From the NCBI GenBank assembly GCA_035455185.1, contig DATIFQ010000425.1:1-19580 (forward strand): a stretch of DNA of 19,580 bases, given 5' to 3'. The position numbers and the translations under genes are program-made. Positions 6,445 through 13,587 of this stretch are shown piece by piece (position 1 is the first letter of the stretch; every line of letters begins with the position of its first letter). The notes under the pieces were generated by a model. The model was given only the letters and a program-made list of their open reading frames with translations, was not told the DNA's origin and ran no database searches. This stretch comes from JAEHDI01 sp035455185. Its GTDB lineage: Bacteria > Acidobacteriota > Terriglobia > Bryobacterales > Bryobacteraceae.

Positions 6445-8013
6445 ATGCGAATTGCATTGATTGTAGCGCTCGCTGTCACCCTCGTCTTCGTCATGATTGC
6501 CATCCCACAGACAGGCGGCTTTCGAGAGATGTCCCTCGCAGAACTTCGGGACCGGATCGAGGGGGGCTGGGCCGGTCAGATGATCGGAGTCAGCTTCGGC
6601 GCTCCAACCGAATTCCGGTCGAACGGCAAGATCCTCGAGGGCGAGCTGCCCAAGTGGACGCCGGACCGCATCAGCAACTCGATCAACCAGGACGACCTCT
6701 ACGTCGACATGACCTTCGCGAAGGTGCTCGACGATAAGGGCGTCGACGCCACAACAGAGGATTTTGGCGCAATGTTCCGCGACGCGAAATACGCGCTGTG
6801 GCACGCCAACCTGGCCTCGCGCCGGGCGCTCAAGAGAGGCGTTCCGGCGGCTCTGGCGGGTACCCCGAAGTACAATGCGCACGCCAACGACATCGACTTC
6901 CAGATCGAGGCGGACTTCATCGGCCTGATGGCGCCGGGTCTTCCCCAGTCCTGCAACCTGATCGCCGAGCGGGCCGGAAAGGTGATGAATTACGGCGACG
7001 GCATCTATGGAGGCATGTTCGTCTCCGGGATGTACTCGGCGGCGTTCTTTGAGAAAGACCCGCACAAAATCGTCGAAGCCGGACTGGCGACGATGCCGGC
7101 GAAGAGCCCATACTACATGCTGATTGCCGACGTCCTCGCCTGGCACAAGCAGTATCCGAACGACTGGAGAAAGGTCTGGCAGCTCATTCAGGACAAGTGG
7201 GATAAGCGCGATCCATGCCCGGCCGGCGCCCTTCGGCCGTTCAACATCGACGCCAAACTGAACGGCGCATACATCGCGCTTGGTCTGCTCTTCGGAGACG
7301 GGGACTTCGGCAAGACGATCGAAATCTCGACCCGGGCGGGTCAGGACTCCGACTGCAACCCAGCCAGTTCCGGCGGCATTCTCGGCGTGATGCTCGGCTA
7401 CAAAGCGATTCCGGTTCTCTGGAAGAGCGGCGTCCCGGCGATCGCGGACCAGAAGTTCCGCTACACGGACTTCACGTTCCGCACGATCGTGGATAGCACC
7501 GAGAAGCGCGCGATCGCTCTCGTCAAGAAGAACGGCGGACGCGTGGACGGGCAGAAGCTGATCGTGAAGACGCAGCAGCCGGTGGCCGCGAAGCTGGCCG
7601 TTTGGGATGACTACGGCTCGCCGGTCGAGCGCATCGCAAGCGGTGACCGGCGCTGGCAGTGGAAAGGGGAATGGCGGGCGAATGAGTCCAAGCGGCGTGG
7701 AACAGAGGTTCAGACACGAACTGCGTCCGCGAAAGGCGCGGAAGCGGTGGTGACCTTCGAAGGCACCGGCGCGATCGTAACCGGTCCGTATCTCTCCAAC
7801 GGCGGCAAGGCGGAAGTGTATCTCGACGGGAAACTGCACGGCACCGTGGATGTCTACTCGGATGAGGAGGCTTCCAAGGGCGAAGAGTCAGTCTGGCACG
7901 CATTCGGTCTGAAAAATGGCAAGCACACCGTGCGATTAGTCGTCCTCGGAGCGCCATACCCGGGCAGCAAGGGCAGCGACGTTGGCATCGACGACGTAGT
8001 AGTGTTTCGGTAG
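6445..8013 (+). CDS. Secreted ADP-ribosylglycohydrolase-family protein with C-terminal beta domain
   Basis: 522 residues. An N-terminal hydrophobic segment (residues 1-20) looks like a signal peptide or anchor. The ADP-ribosylglycohydrolase-like fold spans about residues 28-340. It shows GGWAGQMIGVSFGAPTEF (40-57), NQDDLYVDM (81-89) in place of the classical TDDT-type metal motif, and GQDSDCNPASSGGILG (299-314), which matches the GxDSDxxA metal-binding motif. Residues ~400-522 form a separate beta-rich region with VYLDGKLHGTVDVYS and GKHTVRLVVLG, resembling carbohydrate-binding-like sandwich domains. Export makes reversal of intracellular protein ADP-ribosylation unlikely; a glycan or nucleoside-like substrate is an inference. 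It follows the TIGR01777 gene after 12 bp. Confidence 0.85.
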   Translation: MRIALIVALAVTLVFVMIAIPQTGGFREMSLAELRDRIEGGWAGQMIGVSFGAPTEFRSNGKILEGELPKWTPDRISNSINQDDLYVDMTFAKVLDDKGVDATTEDFGAMFRDAKYALWHANLASRRALKRGVPAALAGTPKYNAHANDIDFQIEADFIGLMAPGLPQSCNLIAERAGKVMNYGDGIYGGMFVSGMYSAAFFEKDPHKIVEAGLATMPAKSPYYMLIADVLAWHKQYPNDWRKVWQLIQDKWDKRDPCPAGALRPFNIDAKLNGAYIALGLLFGDGDFGKTIEISTRAGQDSDCNPASSGGILGVMLGYKAIPVLWKSGVPAIADQKFRYTDFTFRTIVDSTEKRAIALVKKNGGRVDGQKLIVKTQQPVAAKLAVWDDYGSPVERIASGDRRWQWKGEWRANESKRRGTEVQTRTASAKGAEAVVTFEGTGAIVTGPYLSNGGKAEVYLDGKLHGTVDVYSDEEASKGEESVWHAFGLKNGKHTVRLVVLGAPYPGSKGSDVGIDDVVVFR

Positions 8014-8069
8014 ACGCAGGCTACTTGGCCACTCCCTCACGTTCGTGGTTCTGCGGGCTCCGGCTGTGT

Positions 8070-8075
8070 TAGCAT
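8070..8075 (+). promoter_or_regulatory. -10-like TAGCAT before the 69-residue gene
   Basis: TAGCAT ends 9 nt before the ATG at 8085, the same geometry as at several other genes here. No -35 or SD was seen. The 71-bp gap (8014-8084) shows nothing else. Confidence 0.3.
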
Positions 8076-8084
8076 GAGAAAGTT

Positions 8085-8294
8085 ATGGGAATTCCGAATG
8101 TGAAGCGCTTCCGGCCGTTCTGTCCGGAATGTAAGGAAAACTTCACGCTGATGGTTGTCCTCCCCAAGGACGCCGACGTCGACGCTTATCTCCGGGACGC
8201 TGTTGTACGCCACGATCACAAAGCGTACCAGGAGTCGAAACAGGCGCACTTCAAGATTCGTGTCGGCCAGCAGAAGCAGCGTAGGGCCAAGTAA
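8085..8294 (+). CDS. Small hypothetical protein with a CxxC knuckle
   Basis: 69 residues. I do not recognise the family. It carries one FCPECKENF knuckle near the N-terminus (residues 12-20), a charged and helical middle (LPKDADVDAYLRDAVVRHDH), and a strongly basic tail (RVGQQKQRRAK). Only one Cys pair is present, so zinc binding would need the nearby histidines or dimerisation. The basic tail would fit nucleic-acid contact, but that is a guess. There is no signal peptide or membrane segment. Support for being a real gene comes from its plausible -10 element and ATG, ordinary protein composition, and its position between two genes without overlap. It converges on the HEAT-repeat gene with a 16-bp gap and no terminator hairpin. 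Confidence 0.65.
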   Translation: MGIPNVKRFRPFCPECKENFTLMVVLPKDADVDAYLRDAVVRHDHKAYQESKQAHFKIRVGQQKQRRAK

Positions 8295-8310
8295 GAGCCG
8301 ATCCTTCTCT

Positions 8311-9612
8311 TTATTGCACGCGGGCTTTCAACACACGGAGAGCCCGCAAGCCTTCCTGAGCTACCTTGACATCCGGGTCGCGTGAGAGCTGCTCGAGGAG
8401 AGGAAGTTGCTCGCTGTCTCCGCTTGCCGCCATGACCTGCGCGAGATAGATTTTCTCGTCCGAACTCCCGCGAATCATCGAGTCGTGGAGGGTCCGCCTC
8501 ACCTCCGGCTTACGGGCGGCCTCGATCAGCAGCGCTCTGGCCTCCATGGCGCGGCTGCTCGAATTCAGGGTATTCACCAGATAGCGTAACGGACTGAATT
8601 CGGACATTTCGGTTCTGCCCATCATGACCAAGGCGAAGGCGGCGGACACGCGGGGAGAATTCTTCGTCTCTTCGGCGAAGCGCTTCTCCAATACGGGCAG
8701 GTCCTGCGTATCTCCGATGCGGCCCAGGCCTTCGGCTGCCGCCTCGCGAAGTTCGTCATCCTTATCCTGCAGGTAGCGCTGAAGGACAGGACGGTTGGGC
8801 GGATCGGGCAACATCGCGATGGAGCGAAGCGCCGCGCGCCGCACCTCCTTCTTGTCCGTTCGCGCGAGCACTTCCCGCAAGCGAGGGAGCGCATCCATGT
8901 TGTAAAGCAAGCCCTGGGTCTCCACGGCCGCTACCTGGACGCGTTCGTCCAGATCACGGAGGAGGAAGGTCAACTGCGGCGCGGCGCTCCGGTCGCGGAT
9001 CTTCTGAAACGCGATCAGACACTCAAACATCACCTGGCTATCCTTGGTTGATTTGATGGCCGCGATGAGATCAGAGACGGCTGATTTCCCGCGAAGAACG
9101 CCGACCGCACGCGCCGCGTTGGCCCGGGACTCCATCGAGGCACCGCCGCGGGCAAGTTTTCCCAGCGCCTCCACGATCTCGGGTTTCGCCTCGAGGTACA
9201 GATCGATCACTTGATCGTTGGTGTCGGTGAACTTCCCCTTGATCTGTCTGCCCGCCCGGCGCAGGGTCGCGGAGAGTCCACTGCGCACGTAACCGGGCAG
9301 GTAGAAATTCACCAGACCGTCGGTGGCGCGCACCTGGATCTCTGGATCAGAATCGCGCGTCGCCCGCACTAGTGGCTCCAGGCTCTTCTCCGTGTCGATT
9401 ACGACGATTGACTTGACAGCTTCGATGCGAACGTCGAGGTCAGGATCGGACAGCATCTTCTGCAGCGTGGGGATCGCTTCCGCGCCCTTCCGGGCCATTT
9501 CTTCCGCGGCTCGACGGCGTTCTTTCGGATCGGAACTGTTCGGGTCTTGGGCCATCAGGCTGGTCGCAAGGAGCGAGAGCAATACAGCGGACAAAACGCA
9601 CACTCGTGCCAT
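8311..9612 (-). CDS. Secreted HEAT-repeat protein
   Basis: 433 residues from the ATG at 9612. I prefer this start over the in-frame start at 9648 because it begins a good Sec signal peptide (MARVCVLSAVLLSLLATSLMAQ). It also has a TACCTT -10-like hexamer 6 nt upstream. The mature part is built of HEAT/PBS-lyase-like helical repeats of about 30-37 residues: EMARKGAEAIPTLQKMLSDP, DLDVRIEAVKSIV, DPEIQVRATDGLVNF, KKEVRRAALRSIAMLP, DDELREAAAEGLGRIGD and DVKVAQEGLRALRVL. Such solenoids act as protein-binding scaffolds, here probably in the periplasm. No catalytic motif is visible. It lies 60 bp downstream of the MqnA/MqnD-family gene on the same strand. Confidence 0.87.
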   Translation of the reverse strand: MARVCVLSAVLLSLLATSLMAQDPNSSDPKERRRAAEEMARKGAEAIPTLQKMLSDPDLDVRIEAVKSIVVIDTEKSLEPLVRATRDSDPEIQVRATDGLVNFYLPGYVRSGLSATLRRAGRQIKGKFTDTNDQVIDLYLEAKPEIVEALGKLARGGASMESRANAARAVGVLRGKSAVSDLIAAIKSTKDSQVMFECLIAFQKIRDRSAAPQLTFLLRDLDERVQVAAVETQGLLYNMDALPRLREVLARTDKKEVRRAALRSIAMLPDPPNRPVLQRYLQDKDDELREAAAEGLGRIGDTQDLPVLEKRFAEETKNSPRVSAAFALVMMGRTEMSEFSPLRYLVNTLNSSSRAMEARALLIEAARKPEVRRTLHDSMIRGSSDEKIYLAQVMAASGDSEQLPLLEQLSRDPDVKVAQEGLRALRVLKARVQ

Positions 9613-9618
9613 ATCTTC

Positions 9619-9624
9619 AAGGTA
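9619..9624 (-). promoter_or_regulatory. -10-like TACCTT before the HEAT-repeat gene
   Basis: On the minus strand TACCTT ends 6 nt before the ATG at 9612. It is a weaker match than TAAAAT but has the same spacing. It supports the start that exposes the signal peptide. Confidence 0.25.
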
Positions 9625-9672
9625 TCGAGGACCTTCGAATGTGCGCAACCGCCGGAGCCGGGACGCTGCGGG

Positions 9673-10518
9673 TTACCTGACGAACTCGAGTGAGACCTTC
9701 TGGGGCACCAGACCGGCATCGAAGCCCATGTCGAGAAGCTTCTGCGCCGCCTGTGGAACCACCGTCCCGCAGTCGAGTGTGTAGTGGTTCACGTACATCC
9801 CGACGAACTTATCGGCGAGACGCTGATCCATTTCCCTAGCGAACTGGAGCGCATATTCGAGCGCTTCGTCATGATGGTCGAATGCGTATTGGATGCTCTC
9901 ACGCATCATCCGGCAACATTCGCTTCGAATCTCCGGCGGCAGCTCGCGCCGCAACGCGTTCGCGCCGAGCGGAAGCGGAAGTCCCGTGTGCTGCTTCCAC
10001 CACGCGCCGAGATCGATCACGCTGTGAAATCCGCCGCTGGCGAAAGTCAACTGTCCTTCGTGGATCACCAACCCGGCGTCGACGCTGCGATCGTGGACGG
10101 CGTCCAAAATCCGGTCGAACGGCGTGACGACCTCTTCGAAATCCGGCTCCAGGAGTTTCATCGTCAGGTACGCGGTCGTCATCAGACCGGGTACCGCGAT
10201 CCGTTTCCCCTTCAGTTCCGCCGGTTGAAGTGGACGCCCGGCTACCACCAGAGGCCCGTACCCATCGCCAACGCTCGAGCCGCTGGTCATGAGCACGTAC
10301 TTGTCCGCTATGTGTGGATATGCGTGATAGGAGATCGCGGTCAGCTCATAACGCCCCTCCGCCGCACTGCGGTTGAGCGTTTCGATGTCATTGAGCTCAT
10401 GCCGGAACCGGACAAGGCGGGAGCGGATCTTTCGTGTCGCGAGCGCATAGAACATGAAGGCGTCGTCCGAATCCGGACTATGCGCGCACACGACCTCGTG
10501 GAGTGAAGATGAGTCCAT
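9673..10518 (-). CDS. MqnA/MqnD-family menaquinone biosynthesis protein (1,4-dihydroxy-6-naphthoate synthase-like)
   Basis: 281 residues, the usual length for MqnD-like proteins. These have a periplasmic-binding-protein fold but act in the cytoplasm in the futalosine route to menaquinone. The N-terminal signature AHSPDSDDAFMFYALA (residues 11-26) corresponds to the SPCPNDTF motif of MqnD. Other family features are SYHAYPHIADKYVLMTSGSS, GYGPLVVAG, KRIAVPGLMTTAYLTMKLL, DAGLVIHEGQLTFA and DLGAWWKQHTGLPLPLGANA. The lack of a signal peptide argues against an ABC-transporter binding protein. Whether it is the main MqnD or the alternative paralogue cannot be settled here. No other mqn gene is in the window. 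It lies between DUF1080 (65 bp upstream) and the HEAT-repeat gene on the same strand. Confidence 0.82.
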   Translation of the reverse strand: MDSSSLHEVVCAHSPDSDDAFMFYALATRKIRSRLVRFRHELNDIETLNRSAAEGRYELTAISYHAYPHIADKYVLMTSGSSVGDGYGPLVVAGRPLQPAELKGKRIAVPGLMTTAYLTMKLLEPDFEEVVTPFDRILDAVHDRSVDAGLVIHEGQLTFASGGFHSVIDLGAWWKQHTGLPLPLGANALRRELPPEIRSECCRMMRESIQYAFDHHDEALEYALQFAREMDQRLADKFVGMYVNHYTLDCGTVVPQAAQKLLDMGFDAGLVPQKVSLEFVR

Positions 10519-10539
10519 ACGAGACGTAAGTTCCCCTCA

Positions 10540-10545
10540 ATCTTA
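10540..10545 (-). promoter_or_regulatory. -10-like TAAGAT upstream of the MqnA/MqnD-family gene
   Basis: On the minus strand TAAGAT is followed by 21 nt before the ATG at 10518. A GAGGGG within that stretch is 14 nt from the ATG, farther than an optimal SD. This leader is longer than at the neighbouring genes. Confidence 0.3.
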
Positions 10546-10583
10546 CCAGACGGAGTGCCGTATCCATCGATCGGGCGATCGAC

Positions 10584-11228
10584 TCAGTTCGCCAGGTCCC
10601 TGATCCGGATATTCCGGAACTCAACGCGCGTGTCGTGCCCGAGGAAGCCGACGTGGCCGCTCTTGCGCGCAAGTCCAGGATGCCGCTTTAGAACTTCAGG
10701 TTCTTTGACGATGTCGAGATTGGCGTCAACGATAATGACTCCGTTAAGGGTGATGCGGATGTTCCGGCCCTTTGCCACAATCTCTTCTGCGTTCCATTCG
10801 CCGGCGGGCTTCAAGAAGCCGGGCCGCGCGGGGATCACGTCGTAGATCGACCCGTGATATTGGGTCGGTTTGAGCTGTCCCTTGTACCGCTCGTTCCCGT
10901 CGTCGAGAATCTGGATTTCCATTCCGACAAACGCGGCGTCGCCTTCCCGCGGAGCGCGGATGCCCACGCCGTTATTTCCCCCTGGCTCCATGCGGAACTC
11001 GAACCGAAAGGCGAAGTCCGAATACTCTTTTTCGGTATAAAGGTTCCCGCCGCCGTCGGCGGGGCACACCAGGATGCCGTTTTCCGGCACATACCCGCGC
11101 CCGTGCTTACCGACGAGGATCCAGCCGTTGAGCGTCTTGCCGTCGAACAGCGTTACAAAGCCCGGCTCGGCGGCAGCGGCAGCCACAACCACCACCAGCA
11201 GAAGAACGATCAGACTCGAAGTACGCAT
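10584..11228 (-). CDS. Secreted DUF1080 (3-keto-disaccharide hydrolase-type) protein
   Basis: 214 residues with a clear signal peptide (MRTSSLIVLLLVVVVAAAAA). The rest is a single DUF1080/PF06439 concanavalin-like domain, shown by FVTLFDGKTLNGW at its start, then YSDFAFRFEFRM, NNGVGIRAP, GMEIQILDD, YHGSIYDVIPA, GEWNAEEIVAKG, ITLNGVIIVD, SGHVGFLGHD and VEFRNIRIRDL. Members act outside the cytoplasm on oxidised disaccharides or bind glycans; the substrate here is unknown. It lies 28 bp downstream of the sulfatase on the same strand, so the two probably form a polysaccharide-handling pair. The start is supported by the signal peptide and a TAGACT hexamer 8 nt upstream. Confidence 0.9.
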   Translation of the reverse strand: MRTSSLIVLLLVVVVAAAAAEPGFVTLFDGKTLNGWILVGKHGRGYVPENGILVCPADGGGNLYTEKEYSDFAFRFEFRMEPGGNNGVGIRAPREGDAAFVGMEIQILDDGNERYKGQLKPTQYHGSIYDVIPARPGFLKPAGEWNAEEIVAKGRNIRITLNGVIIVDANLDIVKEPEVLKRHPGLARKSGHVGFLGHDTRVEFRNIRIRDLAN

Positions 11229-11233
11229 AAGGT

Positions 11234-11247
11234 TACAGTCTACTGTA
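11234..11247 (-). promoter_or_regulatory. Dyad with -10-like TAGACT upstream of DUF1080
   Basis: A perfect 6+2+6 inverted repeat (TACAGT-CT-ACTGTA on the plus strand) lies just before the DUF1080 ATG. On the minus strand it contains TAGACT (11242-11237), 8 nt from the start codon. It could be an operator over the promoter or a small RNA hairpin. I know of no regulator that matches it. Confidence 0.35.
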
Positions 11248-11250
11248 CGC

Positions 11251-11275
11251 CCCCGCCTACTGCTTGTTGGCGGGG
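11251..11275 (-). repeat. GC-rich hairpin across the sulfatase stop codon
   Basis: CCCCGCC (11251-11257) and GGCGGGG (11269-11275) form a perfect 7-bp inverted repeat with an 11-nt loop. The sulfatase TAG (11259-11257) lies at the edge of the loop. There is no U-tract after it on the minus strand, so it is unlikely to be a simple intrinsic terminator. A second dyad follows it before DUF1080. Confidence 0.5.
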
Positions 11276-12651
11276 CGCGGGAACGTACCGGTCGAGGAGG
11301 GGGCCGTTGGAGTGGCTTTCGTTTTCGCCCAAGCCGTCCGGATGTCGTCCGGGAACCCCCGCATCAACCGCTCGATCCGCGCCTCGATTTCCGCTACCAC
11401 CTTCGGATTCTCGGCGGCGATGTCATAGGACTCATCTGAATCGTTCACAACGTCGTACAGCTCCGGTGGACGCAGCGGAAGGTTGACACGGCCTCCCTGC
11501 GGCGCTGGGCTGTAGGCAGCAGAATTGTGCCGGGCCACGTGCAGCTTCCAGCGCTTCCATCGCGCGCATTGCAGGTTCACGTTGTCGAAGTACAGTAAGG
11601 CCTCGCGATCAAGCTCCGTCTTTTCGCCCGAGAGAAGCGGCCAGATGTCGATACCGTCGAGCGGGTTCCTGGGACGCGGCGTCTCGCAAAGCCGGGATAC
11701 GGTCGGCAGGATGTCCATCACCGATGCCACGCCCTGGCACGTCCTCCCGACCTGAATTCGACCGGGGAACCGCGCGATGAAGGGCACGCGCTGGCCGCCT
11801 TCCCAGGTCATTCCCTTTCTCCCGCGTAGCCTGCCGGGACTACCCTGATACCAAGGCCCGTTGTCGGAGGAAAACATGACCAGCGTGTTCTCTTCGAGGC
11901 CACGCTTGCGGAGCGTCGAGAGCACCTCGCCGACGCTCCAGTCGATCTCTTCCACCACATCGCCGTACAGGCCGAGAGGAGATCTCCCCCGGAACCGGCT
12001 CGAGGCCGCCAGCGGGATGTGAGGATAGGTGTGCGCGAAGTAGAGGAAGAACGGCGAGTCTTTCGACTGCTCAACAAAACGGACGGCCTGCTCCGTGTAT
12101 CGGGGCGTCAGCGTCTCGAGCTTCGCCGGCTCTTCGATGGTCTCCGTGTTCCGGAGCAGCGGCCGGGGAGTCATGTCGTTGCTGTAAGGGATGCCGAAGT
12201 ATCCGTCGAAGCCACGGCTGGTCGGCAAGTAGGGAGGCAGGTGGCCGAGGTGCCACTTCCCGACGCACATCGTCCGGTAGTCCTTCGTCTTTAATACCTG
12301 TGCCATCGTCACTTCCGAATCCGGCAAGCCGGTGGTATCGGTGGGAAACAGCACGCGGGGCACCCCGGCACGCGTTGGATACCGGCCGGTCATGAGGGCC
12401 GCACGGGAGGGCGAACAGACTGGGTTCCCCGAGTAGAAATGAGTGAAGCGCGTTCCTTCGGCGGCCATTCGATCGAGATTCGGGGTACGGATAGCGGAGC
12501 CGTAGCAACCAAGATCGCCGTAACCCAGATCGTCGCAGTAGATCATGACGATATTCGGCAGTCGCGTGGCGGCATGCGCCGAGCCACCTCGAAGCGCAGC
12601 CGAAGCGGCGGCGAGGAAACCGCGGCGGTTGATGGTTCGTTGCTCAGTCAT
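11257..12651 (-). CDS. Arylsulfatase-type sulfatase with Tat signal
   Basis: 464 residues from the ATG at 12651. The N-terminus carries a twin-arginine export signal (INRRGFLAAASAAL), ending near AHA. The sulfatase N-terminal motif NIVMIYCDDLGYGDLGCYGS supplies metal ligands (Asp40, Asp41). The maturation signature CSPSRAALMTG contains Cys79, expected to be converted to formylglycine. Later family segments are GKWHLGH, SSDNGPWYQGS and WEGGQRVPFIARFPG. It would remove sulfate esters from a glycan or aryl substrate outside the cytoplasm. The upstream in-frame ATG at 12663 is rejected because it lies inside a TATGAT -10-like hexamer. It heads a minus-strand group with DUF1080 28 bp downstream. 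The formylglycine-generating enzyme is not in the window. Confidence 0.93.
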   Translation of the reverse strand: MTEQRTINRRGFLAAASAALRGGSAHAATRLPNIVMIYCDDLGYGDLGCYGSAIRTPNLDRMAAEGTRFTHFYSGNPVCSPSRAALMTGRYPTRAGVPRVLFPTDTTGLPDSEVTMAQVLKTKDYRTMCVGKWHLGHLPPYLPTSRGFDGYFGIPYSNDMTPRPLLRNTETIEEPAKLETLTPRYTEQAVRFVEQSKDSPFFLYFAHTYPHIPLAASSRFRGRSPLGLYGDVVEEIDWSVGEVLSTLRKRGLEENTLVMFSSDNGPWYQGSPGRLRGRKGMTWEGGQRVPFIARFPGRIQVGRTCQGVASVMDILPTVSRLCETPRPRNPLDGIDIWPLLSGEKTELDREALLYFDNVNLQCARWKRWKLHVARHNSAAYSPAPQGGRVNLPLRPPELYDVVNDSDESYDIAAENPKVVAEIEARIERLMRGFPDDIRTAWAKTKATPTAPSSTGTFPRPANKQ

Positions 12652-12658
12652 CGCGTCG

Positions 12659-12664
12659 ATCATA
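12659..12664 (-). promoter_or_regulatory. -10-like TATGAT before the sulfatase gene
   Basis: On the minus strand TATGAT (5 of 6) ends 7 nt before the ATG at 12651. It predicts a transcript start at about the ATG, and it explains why the nearby in-frame ATG at 12663 is not used. No -35 was recognised. Confidence 0.45.
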
Positions 12665-12715
12665 CCCCAACGAGCCACGGTCCGACCGGGCCTGAGGACG
12701 GGGCCAAGTTTGTTG

Positions 12716-12721
12716 TACACT
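12716..12721 (+). promoter_or_regulatory. Candidate comF -10 element (TACACT) with downstream SD-like GGAGG
   Basis: TACACT lies in the divergent sulfatase/comF gap, followed by a GGAGG (12734-12738). No ATG, GTG or TTG in the comF frame lies within SD distance of it. Both signals point to a transcript and ribosome entry upstream of the zinc-ribbon region, but the start codon is unclear. Confidence 0.3.
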
Positions 12722-12771
12722 AAGACTTACGGTGGAGGTGGGTCTTCTCCAGTAGCTGGCGATTACACGTC

Positions 12772-13587
12772 CTGCCCGACAGCCTACCGGGCTACGTCGC
12801 CAGACTGCCTTCTGCCTTCTTTTCGCTCCTCTTCCCCGACGACTGCCGCCTGTGCGGAGAACCGCTCCGGGATATCACACGCATCCCTGTCTGCCGGAAA
12901 TGCCTGAGTCTGCCGGAGCCCTTGTCGGCGGGGTACTTCTGTGTCAGTTGCCGCACGCCGTTTCTGAACTCCTCGCCCCTGGACGAGAATGGGCGTTGTG
13001 CTCTCTGCCGCAACGGGCTGCGCGGTTTCGACGCCGCCTATACCTTCGGGAGCTATGAAGGCGCACTGCGCGAGCTGATCCACCTTTTCAAGTACGGCGG
13101 GGTCCGGACGCTGGCGAAACCATTCGGCGGGCACCTGGCCGTCGCGCTGCCGCGAAACGAGCAGTTTGATGCCGTCGTACCCATGCCGCTGCACTGGCTG
13201 CGCCGGTGGCGTCGAGGTTTCAACCAGTCCGATCTGCTTGCCCGTGAGGTCGCCCGCCGCTGCGGCGTGCCTGTCATTCACGCTGTCCGGCGCCGGCGTT
13301 CCACACTGTCTCAGGCCGGTCTCACGAACGCCAAGCGCCGTGCCAATGTCGCGGGCGCCTTTGCTCCGAAACAAGGCAGACCACTCGAGGGAAAACGCGT
13401 ACTGCTCATCGATGACGTGATGACAACCGGCGCGACCGCCGCTGCCTGTGCCCTCGCCATCAAGCGCGCCGGCGCACGCTACGTTGCGCTTCTGACCCTC
13501 GCCCGCACCGACAGGCGGTCCATGGCTCCGGTTCGGATCCCCTCAACGGCAGACGGCGGACTTTCCGTGGAGAGCGCCTCATGTTGA
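12772..13587 (+). CDS. comF: ComF family phosphoribosyltransferase-like protein
   Basis: About 271 residues if read from the CTG at 12772. The frame is open from 12724 and encodes the ComF N-terminus SAFFSLLFPDDCRLCGEPL and a double zinc ribbon with CRLC, CRKC, CVSC and CALC. The first conventional start (TTG at 12922) would delete the first two Cys pairs. The true start is therefore probably a rare CTG (12772 or 12805), or there is a sequence error. The C-terminal half is a type I PRTase domain with AVVPMPLHW, RGFNQSDLLAREVA and the PRPP loop VLLIDDVMTTGATAAACA. ComF is a cytoplasmic protein of DNA uptake and recombination. The stop overlaps the HNH start by 7 bp (ATGTTGA), which indicates translational coupling. 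Confidence 0.85.
   Translation: MPDSLPGYVARLPSAFFSLLFPDDCRLCGEPLRDITRIPVCRKCLSLPEPLSAGYFCVSCRTPFLNSSPLDENGRCALCRNGLRGFDAAYTFGSYEGALRELIHLFKYGGVRTLAKPFGGHLAVALPRNEQFDAVVPMPLHWLRRWRRGFNQSDLLAREVARRCGVPVIHAVRRRRSTLSQAGLTNAKRRANVAGAFAPKQGRPLEGKRVLLIDDVMTTGATAAACALAIKRAGARYVALLTLARTDRRSMAPVRIPSTADGGLSVESASC

Noticed and set aside
5947..7839. 630-residue open frame on the minus strand, antisense to the TIGR01777 and ADP-ribosylglycohydrolase-like genes
   Set aside because: Its protein is His/Arg/Val-rich with no domain, it lies wholly opposite two well-supported genes, and long antisense frames are expected in GC-rich coding DNA.
9613..9648. N-terminal extension of the HEAT protein to 9648
   Set aside because: It would bury the signal peptide behind twelve polar residues.
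11251..11275. Intrinsic terminator after the sulfatase
   Set aside because: The hairpin is strong but has no T-tract on the minus strand, and the next gene starts within 30 bp.
12661..12720. N-terminal extension of the sulfatase to 12720 or 12663
   Set aside because: The Tat signal begins after the ATG at 12651, and the ATG at 12663 lies inside the TATGAT promoter hexamer.
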